In this document: in pieces, positions 57,039 through 64,000 of the stretch
Layout: each line of letters opens with the position of its first letter
Numbering within the stretch: the stretch's first letter is position 1
NCBI GenBank assembly: GCA_918026815.1
Contig: CAKJVC010000229.1
Coordinates: 1 to 64,000 of the forward strand
Origin: Chalara sp. BL73
Lineage: Eukaryota; Ascomycota; Leotiomycetes; Helotiales
Direction of reading: 5' to 3'
DNA length: 64,000 nt
Translations under genes and position numbers: made by a program
Notes under the pieces: generated by a model
Seen by the model: the letters and a program-made list of their open reading frames with translations, nothing else
Database searches by the model: none
Told to the model about the DNA's origin: nothing

Positions 57039-59801
57039 TCAAGCCTTGCGTCGCCTCTTCGCTATGCTTCCTCCAGCGGTGCTACCGATCTCAGTATCCT
57101 CACCATCGTCCTCTTCCGTTTCCGTTGGTACAACACTGCTTCCTCTAACACTTCCTCTAGCGATGCTGCTTCCCCTAACACTCGCGCTCTTCATACCACT
57201 AGGAATTCCCGAAATAGCACTGTTTGTAGACCCGTTGCGCTCTGCAGTACGCAGTCCTCCAATAATCTCCTCGACCTCACTGAACATCTCAATAGTACTA
57301 TTGACAACGCCGTCCTCATCAAATTGGTAGCCATCACCGGCAGAATTGCTCTTCTCGCCTTGCAATCGACTGCCAAACCCACGATGTGGGTCTGGATTGA
57401 ACATGATGGCATTGGCGAACATCCGCATCAATTCCTTCTCCAATTGAGAATAATTGATGATTCCCTTTGGCGGAATGAGGTCTTCTGAGATGGACAGCAT
57501 GATGGCGCCTTCCTTCCCGCTGGGTTTGTCTTCATCCTTTAGAGCCGCTTCTGCAAGAATCGCAGCTTTGTTGCCATTTGTAATGGCAGATTTAATGGAC
57601 TTGAGGTCTTGAGGTCGCAAGATAATCTTTGAGTAACCTGGAGCGTCTCGCTCTTTGACAGGCGCAGCAAACATAACTGCATTTTTGTTTCCATTGACTC
57701 TTTCGAGAGCGGAGGTTGATATTTTGGGGAAGTTGCGTGTCCAGGCCACTTGAGTAGGCGGTTCACGATAAGTAGGCATTGGACTATCAGGGACATCATC
57801 ACGCTTCCGCTTAAGGGTTGTAGACGCCCGTGCAAATTTTTTCGAACGTGGTGCGGGAAGGTCGTCCGCCGTGGTGTCACCCGTTTCTTCATCTGGAAGG
57901 CGAGGAGTAGCAGCCTCGTCTTTGACATGAGACTCGTCCATGTTAGATGTCAGTACTGGCGAAGCCACACTGATATCTCTTGCCGTCTTTTTGGGTGCTT
58001 TAGACTGTGCTGCTCCCTTTTGCTTGGTTTCTTTCGGTTTAGGTTCTTTAAGCTTCGGCTGTGTAGCTGCTCTTCCGGGCGGAGATTGTTTCTTCGACAC
58101 AGGTAGTTTTGCAGGTCGCAGGATAGGGCTAATTTGCTCAAATTCTGGGGGAGGGAGCTCCTGAGGCACTCCGTTAACTGGCCTTGGAGTTGCTGATCCA
58201 AATATCTCAGGAGTCCATTTAGTACGCCATTCAGATCCGTTCAAAGAATTACGGCCAAATTGAGCCACCGGAGTACTCGGTAGACTCTGGCGATGACCGA
58301 AATTTCCAGGCAAAGGTTGCCGGGGTGCTTGGCCGCCGTTGTATGGAGAATTGTACTGCCTATTCTCTGCAAGCAGAAGCTCTGGTCGGGCTGGATATGG
58401 AGGCCGTTGATTCCCAGGGGTGTTGAAATGTTGAGGTTGACCTTGCGGCGATGATTGATACGGCGGCTGCATATGTTGTGGAGTCCATTGCGGCTGTGAG
58501 CCATTTGATGGTCCAGATGGTGGTCGTTGGAAATGCGATGGGTATGCATGAGGATATCCGCCTGGTGGAGGCGAGCCTTGAGAGCTATAATTGGTAGGGG
58601 TTGATGGAACTTGTTGGGGATACTGCCCGTTCTGTGGTGCGTGGGGTTGGAGAGGAGATCCAGACGGGGCACGGTACTGTTGACCAGCAGCATCTGCTAG
58701 GGCATCCAATGGCAGAGAAGGTTGGCTACTTGAACGCTGAGATGTAGCAGGTGGGGGATGAAAGTTGGCTTGTGGTTGTTGAGGACCTGTATGCGGTGAT
58801 GACGGCACTGGAAATTGCGGTTGAGCCCTTGCATGTGGTGAGTACAAAGGCGGTTGGAAAGGCGGCTGCGGAGGGTATTGATTATTGTACGGATAGCCAG
58901 ATGGTGTGTAAGGTGCGGGTGAATGCTGAGGGGCCCCTTGATAAGGTGGTTCCCATTTGAAAGGACCTCCAGGTGATTGTATGACAGGCTGGATTGGAGG
59001 TTGAAGTGGCGATGGCCCGCGTTGTCCATTTAAGTTAGGAATATGCTGACTTGCTGCTTTTGGCGCGCTTGCATTGGACGGCTTTTGTACGACTTTTGGA
59101 GGTGAAACTGCACCTACTGGTGCCAAACTAGGCACATTATTTGTACCCAGTCCCTCTGTCCGTGATTCGTTATGAGTAGATGGAGGGCCTGGCGCAACAA
59201 TCGTTGATGTAGGCGTAGAAGCTGGAATTTCAGGAGCTCTAGGCGGAGCCAGAACAGAGCTTGTACCATTTGATTTTGGCCGGAAGTTATCAATAGGGCG
59301 ATGAGCATCCTTCCTTGCAGATGCCAAATCATCATCATTCCTTGTCCCGTCGTCCCATTCGCCTCTTTCAATTTCTGCTATCTCCCGCTGAATTCTTGCA
59401 AATTGTTCCTCGTCGTCCCGAATAGCCCGTACCATTCTTTCCCTATATCTTGCATAGAGTCTTTCAACCAGTAATGGTAGCTTTTCGCTATGGTTTTCTG
59501 CATCCTTCAACGATGGTGAGGTTGGCGTTGGGAGCTTTCTCTTTCTGGATCCGACTTCGCCGCCATTCTCATGTCCCTCGACCTCCGCTGTTAATTCCTC
59601 CGCGAGAAGTTGTAGGTACAACTCGCGCAGAGCTTCCGGTTTTAAGCGGGCTGCATTATAGTTTTCGTCCTCTTGGATAAGGGCATTGCTGGTTAGGGTA
59701 TCTGATATGCTACTGAATGCGTCCTCGTTCGTGCCATACGCGACCAGAGACTGAAAGAGCAGGAGACATTCGAGAGGTGTATAGTCTGGTGAAGTATTCA
59801 T
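57039..59801 (-). CDS. Bromodomain protein resembling NuA4 subunit BRD8
   Basis: A single exon of 921 codons. The frame is open a little upstream of 59801, but this is the first ATG (MNTSPDYTPLE). The N-terminus, TPLECLLLFQSLVAYGT, followed by the LREL/LLAEE helix, resembles the start of fungal BRD8-like proteins. Then comes about 450 residues of Pro/Gln/Ser-rich low complexity (around residues 180-580). A basic segment precedes a C-terminal bromodomain: FPKISTSALERVNGN, KIILRPQDLKSIKSAI, LEKELMRMFANAIMFNPD and the closing helix STIEMFSEVEEIIGGL. The tail is Ser/Gly-rich and ends KRRRKA, a likely nuclear signal. The expected role is acetyl-lysine reading in the NuA4 histone acetyltransferase complex (family inference). 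Confidence 0.82.
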   Translation of the reverse strand: MNTSPDYTPLECLLLFQSLVAYGTNEDAFSSISDTLTSNALIQEDENYNAARLKPEALRELYLQLLAEELTAEVEGHENGGEVGSRKRKLPTPTSPSLKDAENHSEKLPLLVERLYARYRERMVRAIRDDEEQFARIQREIAEIERGEWDDGTRNDDDLASARKDAHRPIDNFRPKSNGTSSVLAPPRAPEIPASTPTSTIVAPGPPSTHNESRTEGLGTNNVPSLAPVGAVSPPKVVQKPSNASAPKAASQHIPNLNGQRGPSPLQPPIQPVIQSPGGPFKWEPPYQGAPQHSPAPYTPSGYPYNNQYPPQPPFQPPLYSPHARAQPQFPVPSSPHTGPQQPQANFHPPPATSQRSSSQPSLPLDALADAAGQQYRAPSGSPLQPHAPQNGQYPQQVPSTPTNYSSQGSPPPGGYPHAYPSHFQRPPSGPSNGSQPQWTPQHMQPPYQSSPQGQPQHFNTPGNQRPPYPARPELLLAENRQYNSPYNGGQAPRQPLPGNFGHRQSLPSTPVAQFGRNSLNGSEWRTKWTPEIFGSATPRPVNGVPQELPPPEFEQISPILRPAKLPVSKKQSPPGRAATQPKLKEPKPKETKQKGAAQSKAPKKTARDISVASPVLTSNMDESHVKDEAATPRLPDEETGDTTADDLPAPRSKKFARASTTLKRKRDDVPDSPMPTYREPPTQVAWTRNFPKISTSALERVNGNKNAVMFAAPVKERDAPGYSKIILRPQDLKSIKSAITNGNKAAILAEAALKDEDKPSGKEGAIMLSISEDLIPPKGIINYSQLEKELMRMFANAIMFNPDPHRGFGSRLQGEKSNSAGDGYQFDEDGVVNSTIEMFSEVEEIIGGLRTAERNGSTNSAISGIPSGMKSASVRGSSIARGSVRGSSVVPTETEEDDGEDTEIGSTAGGSIAKRRRKA

Positions 59802-60723
59802 GCCCCAGTATCCTCCTCGCCAGCGTTCGAGGGGAGCTTGGTGGCTGGAAACAAGGTGAAGAGGAGCCACGGCGAGATCTGTTCAGTTGGTGAAATAGCT
59901 CTCAAGATTCATCAAGAGCGCGTTTGGAATGGCGCAAACGTGCATAAAGACGAAACGGCAGTCGCAGAATTGATTGAATCGCGATGCACCTGGTTTGACG
60001 TGGTTGTTGATGATATTTAGTTCATTCCAGACTTATTCCCAACTTGGTTGAAGTCTTGCACGAGAGTTTTCTGGTCACGTGCACGCATTCTGGAGTCTCG
60101 AGCTCTTTGTAGTAAAAATGATGATGAAGCGAACGGGTGAAACCGCCTGTCGTCTCTTCAACCCAAAAGCAACTTCCTTCTCTATTTTATGTCATGCTAA
60201 AATCGACCTATTATTTCACCATCCGTTCTACTTCTGGTGCTTCTTGAATGACAATTGACAGTCACTAGCCATTATCATCCGATAATCTCCACTCCCATAC
60301 TTGCAGCCTTGTTGTCCAGGGTGCGGATGATCGCCAGCCTTGCGCCTTGTTCGGGCATGAAGTAGATTACAGGGCATCAGCGTTGGGTCGCAGGCTTCCA
60401 TGAAGGCCCCTCCGCATAATATCCCCCAAACCCCCCATTCGCCATCTTCTTCACTCCCCTATCCGTGTCTACTCCGCTCGGTCTCTTATGGCATGAAGTG
60501 AGAGAAAGGGAGGCAGGAAAAGTGCACTTCGCGGACACAGGACCCCTGAGACTAGCTTCGGAACCCCTTATTTTGTTAATTTACAGGGAAAGTAAGATCC
60601 GCATGCCTTCTTTACTTTGAGCCTTGTCAGACCTCTTTATTCACCAAACCTTACAAATTGCATTATCCGACCTATATACCCCCATTTCTTTTGGTGAATC
60701 TTTTTATCCATAATCCTATCACC
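59802..60723. promoter_or_regulatory. Divergent promoter between bromodomain and coiled-coil genes
   Basis: About 920 bp. Contains a CACGTG E-box (60074-60079) and pyrimidine-rich tracts just upstream of the plus-strand start. No coding potential recognised. Confidence 0.5.
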
Positions 60724-61379
60724 ATGTCGGACCACGAGCTTGACCAGGAGTGGAAGCCAAATAACAGACCGCAATCGTAGGTTTTATCCTCAACTATGCC
60801 AGCGGTGGAATCTAATGAAGCTGTTTCAGGACAATGGCAAAATCCTTCTCTCTTGCTCTCAACGACCTCTTCAAAATAGACAATTCTGTGGCAGATCTGG
60901 ATGCTGCGGTATCAGAAAAGTACGCCCTTATCTACTAGCGCATGGTTCCTCTCTAGCGGAAACTCCTGCTGACCAGATACCCAAGAAAGCACAAGGTCTC
61001 CACGCAAACCTCTGAACTTGAGGCTCTGGAAGCCCGACTGAAAGCCACCGAGGAACGCCTAAAACTCGTTGCTCAATCCTCTCCTTCTGGCCGCTCCTCA
61101 CCACATCAACGAGCTCCCCTCAGTCCTACGACATTCTCGCAAGACCCAGAAGAAGGACGACGTCAGATTTCCGGTAGTCCTCTCGCCGGTCGGTTTGGAA
61201 ACGATGCACGGGGAGGATCCAGACCAACAACAGGCCGTAGCGATAAAGGGCAGGCGGTGCCAGGAGCGCTACCGCCCACACCTGGCGCGAGTGAAGGTGA
61301 GGACTCCGAGCGCGAATACGTTATTGTGCGGAAGGCTGACGCGGCGAAAGACGGAGATGCGAATAAGAAGAGCGACTGA
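60724..61379 (+). CDS. Small conserved coiled-coil protein, function unknown
   Basis: Three exons, 60724-60776, 60830-60919, 60986-61379 (introns 53 and 66 bp); 178 residues. An internal methionine at 60834, in the same frame, could be an alternative start. The middle has ALNDLFKIDNSVADLDAAV then a heptad-rich coiled-coil (STQTSELEALEARLKATEE). The rest is a Ser/Pro/Gly-rich disordered tail ending YVIVRKADAAKDGDANKKSD. The pattern of short N-terminal exons and coiled-coil is one I have seen in fungal proteins without assigned function. No enzymatic motif. Confidence 0.7.
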
Positions 61380-62831
61380 GCGCAGGGCTAAGGAAGGGCA
61401 GCCGAGCTCGCAGTATCTCGGAGACGAGTAAGTGCAAACTGGACTATAGACATGAAGGCAGAATAGAGGGCTAGGGAGATTGGGGAACATTCTTGACGGC
61501 AGAGTTGCATTCCGTATGGCGTTTGGTTAGAAGACAAACGGTGTGAAACACTCGTTTATAATTTGGCTTCTTGGACATTGGATTCTACATTGGGTCGTTG
61601 TATATACCATGGGTGGTTACGCAACATCGTCGCCCATCATAATGACCTCATTTCTTGTTCCCAGATTGTATGGCTCGAATTTGTTGTGTTTGAAAGTTGA
61701 GGCAGTGAAGCTACTAGAACAACAGTAGGGAGAGGTTTCGCACATCTATGACTTGCCATCTGCGACCAGATAGCTTGTTTTGGCCAGATTACTCGACTTA
61801 ACACATCACTGAATTCCTTGGCTAATGCTGCAGATTTATTGCATTGCGTTTTCCAGATAAATTCTCGATGAGATGAAGGAATCTGTATCTTAGGAGTTAA
61901 CAAAGTGCAAGATTAATGGGCACAATCACGTCCAAGCTGCTAATTCAAGACTCTTTATATTTTAGCACAGTTCTTTGCTCTCATTTTACAATCAACTTAC
62001 TCTTTATGAGGCTAAAGTATATACAGCTTGAGACCAGAAACTAAGCGAAACACAAGTTTGAAAGGGAGGAATCGGGAATCAACTTGTTTTTATATCTTTA
62101 TCTAAAGTCCAAAAAGTTCTCTGGCTATTTAGCTTGTCATTCCTTACAGAAAGAGAGGAGGTTTTAAGAGTTACGACATTTTGTATTTCGTGCCGGGAAT
62201 TTCGAAGGAAACTACTTACATATAAAATTTTCCACGACAAAATGGGGGCTATGCAATTTTTGGTTGCAAGAATTCTAGAGGTTTTGGCTATATGACGCCT
62301 TAATCTTTACTGGGGTATATCGCTTCACAGACTCAGAAGTCATAACAGTGTGGTATTTCACGAGGCAAAGTGGGCGACGTACTAGGTAGGCATTTAAGTG
62401 ATACATACAAAAGCTTGTTGACAAACCAGCGAAGGTGAAAGTTTTGTAGGAAAGATCCTCAGGTTAAGCATGCGTAAGAGCAGTCTTCCTGTTCAACTCG
62501 AAAACTCTGGGGTTCCTTTTCCGCACTTCCCAAATTTTGAGGTTTTCTTAAAATTATAACTTCTTGGACACCACCACAGGTCCAATTTTATCATGTAGGG
62601 GTATGTGTGATGCCACAAGATGACGGGAGCATTCAGTTACACAACAGAAATAAATTAACAATGCTTGATCCTGCATACTGTGTTTCCACAATTTAGTTGA
62701 TTAAGGCTGAACTATGTATATTATGACTCGACGTGGGTACATTTAGCTATCTGTACGTGCATGCGTACATTCCGATATCCTGATTCATTAAAAAAAGAAT
62801 TGCCTCCATCTGGGTATATTGGTAACCAAAT
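61380..62831. other. 1.45-kb intergenic stretch between convergent genes
   Basis: Between the 3' ends of the coiled-coil gene (plus) and the MFS gene (minus). The frames at 61543-61728 (plus) and 61637-61903 (minus) show nothing recognisable. No repeat noticed. Confidence 0.4.
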
Positions 62832-64000
62832 TTACAAACTTGCTTTTCCCTGGCTTTCAAAAGGCAATGCAACCACCAACAATCCAGCAAACAAGAACAA
62901 TGCCCCAGAAGTATACACTGGCGCACTAGTATTCAGGTCGGCAAACATGGCAATAATTGGAGCCATGATACCAAATATACGATTGGTCGTGGCTGTCAAA
63001 GCATTACCAGTTCCTCGGTCCTTAGTTGGGAAGATCTCGGGCGTGTATCCATAGAGGACCGCATACATAATATTGCTGGCAAAGTTGTATGCGCACTGCC
63101 ATCCCAATAGAGCATTCGATGTCTTTGCGGTTGTCGAAGCATACAAGAAGACGCCTGTGAGGACTGTGGAGATGGAGAGTGCGCCTTTGCGACCAAACCG
63201 TGGGATCTCAACGAGGGCGCCACCGAGAAGAGCACCTGGGACACCGAGGGTTGCAATGATAAGACTGTTGCGGTATGTGAGATATGTGGAACCGTCGCCG
63301 AATTTGGCTCCACGAGTGGCTAGGATGTAAGGGATGAAAGCATTGTATAAAGGGAATGCAAGACCAATGAGCCCCCAAATTGCCATAATCATGCTGGTGC
63401 TGAAGGCTAGTTTTCTGGTTGTAAAAAGAGCTTTCACATGCTTAAGACTCAATTTCTCGAGCTTGCGTTTTATGGCTGCTGAGGCATCGGTTTGAACGTG
63501 GCGGCCGTCTGGGTCACATGCTTGCAGGTCTTCAATACTTACTGTCTCAAGTTAGCTTATAATTATAAAGGTTAAAAAATTTTGAACTTACGATTTGAAG
63601 TTTTGCCATTTCTTCTTGCAACTTCGTGTACTATTCGTACTGCCTCCTCGTCTCTTCCCTTGCCCATCAAAAACTTTGGGCTCTCGTAAACGGTGAAAAA
63701 TACAAATCGAATAATGAACTCAACCAGAGAAATGCCTCCCATGGCAATGACGAAGTATCTCCAGCCCATGTTCTTTGACTTGGTGCAGACTTCTTCTTGT
63801 TGACAAGTTAAATTGCCCAAAATGGGCCAAGCCACCAAGGTAGCCACAAGCTGAGCAAGAGCCCAGTCTACAGATAAGATTGTCAGGAGGTATTGGTGCG
63901 ATCCAGGTAAGAATTCTAAAAACACGGCAGAGTCGACCGGAAGATTGCCTCCCACACCAAATGACCAGAGAGCCGCAAAAGTACCAATTGCCGCGAAGTT
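62832..64000 (-). CDS. MFS transporter, sugar-porter/SVOP-like, 5' partial
   Basis: Exons >64000-63592 and 63541-62832 (50-bp intron), giving 372 in-window residues; the start lies beyond the right edge. Membrane helices with MFS motifs are visible: GGNLPVDSAVFLEFLPG, FFTVYESPKFLMGKGR (the loop after helix 6), IPRFGRKGAL (motif A repeat after helix 8) and YTPEIFPTKDRGTGNALT (a sugar-porter-type motif before helix 11). This group includes organic-cation and sugar or metabolite transporters of the plasma membrane. Substrate unknown. The C-terminus ends at 62834-62832 (TAA) and all in-window exons are intact. Confidence 0.88.

Noticed and set aside
1..64000. tRNA or rRNA genes, CRISPR arrays
   Set aside because: Visual search for T-arm-like GGTTCGA motifs with paired arms and for regularly spaced repeats found none; a tRNAscan-SE run would be decisive.

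Overview
The window is nuclear DNA of a filamentous ascomycete (Pezizomycotina; class not decidable from sequence alone). Nearly every gene is split by introns of about 43-110 bp with fungal splice and branch signals. The families are typical of such genomes: Zn2Cys6 regulators, MFS permeases, secreted proteins, an arylsulfotransferase, an F-box protein, Gpi2 and a bromodomain protein. One block of retrotransposons carries the heavy C-to-T and G-to-A mutation left by repeat-induced point mutation (RIP). Exon models below were derived by hand from splice signals, reading-frame phase and protein-family sense. No tRNA, rRNA, CRISPR array or bacterial operon was seen.

Left arm (1-24.5 kb), a metabolic and accessory gene region: a frameshifted GNAT acetyltransferase at the window edge; a maltose-permease-like sugar transporter (minus); a small secreted protein (minus); a Zn2Cys6 regulator (minus) divergent from an NmrA/isoflavone-reductase-like gene (plus), sharing a 301-bp promoter with a CGG-N9-CCG site; an arylsulfotransferase; an MFS transporter with an aberrant last intron; a 4-coumarate-CoA-ligase-like enzyme with a peroxisomal C-terminus; a Fungal_trans_2-type regulator; a MITE-like repeat; a nucleotide-sugar-epimerase-like pseudogene with an internal stop; and a mitochondrial carrier protein.

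Centre (24.7-36.9 kb), a nested transposon block. A 428-bp TIR element sits next to an 11.7-kb Fot1/pogo-type DNA transposon with 86-bp perfect inverted ends; the two share one TA target site. The Fot1-like transposase survives only as its N-terminal helix-turn-helix part at the right end and its C-terminal zinc knuckle at the left end. Between them lie two Ty3/gypsy retrotransposons in opposite orientations: a complete-length chromodomain element (plus) and a truncated element (minus). RIP is heaviest between the two LTRs of the first element; the outer halves of both LTRs and the Fot1 ends are almost clean.

Right arm (37-64 kb), more housekeeping in character: a secreted or type I membrane protein, a polytopic membrane protein, Gpi2 (GPI-anchor synthesis), an SGNH-hydrolase pseudogene, an F-box/LRR protein, a pair of RING-like paralogues (one apparently truncated), an extradiol-dioxygenase-like VOC protein, a decaying Zn2Cys6 regulator, a bromodomain protein resembling NuA4 BRD8 subunits, a coiled-coil protein on the other side of its promoter, and an MFS transporter running off the right edge. 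Recurrent themes are gene decay (four clear pseudogenes or truncated genes plus two possible ones) and three introns with GC-AG ends.
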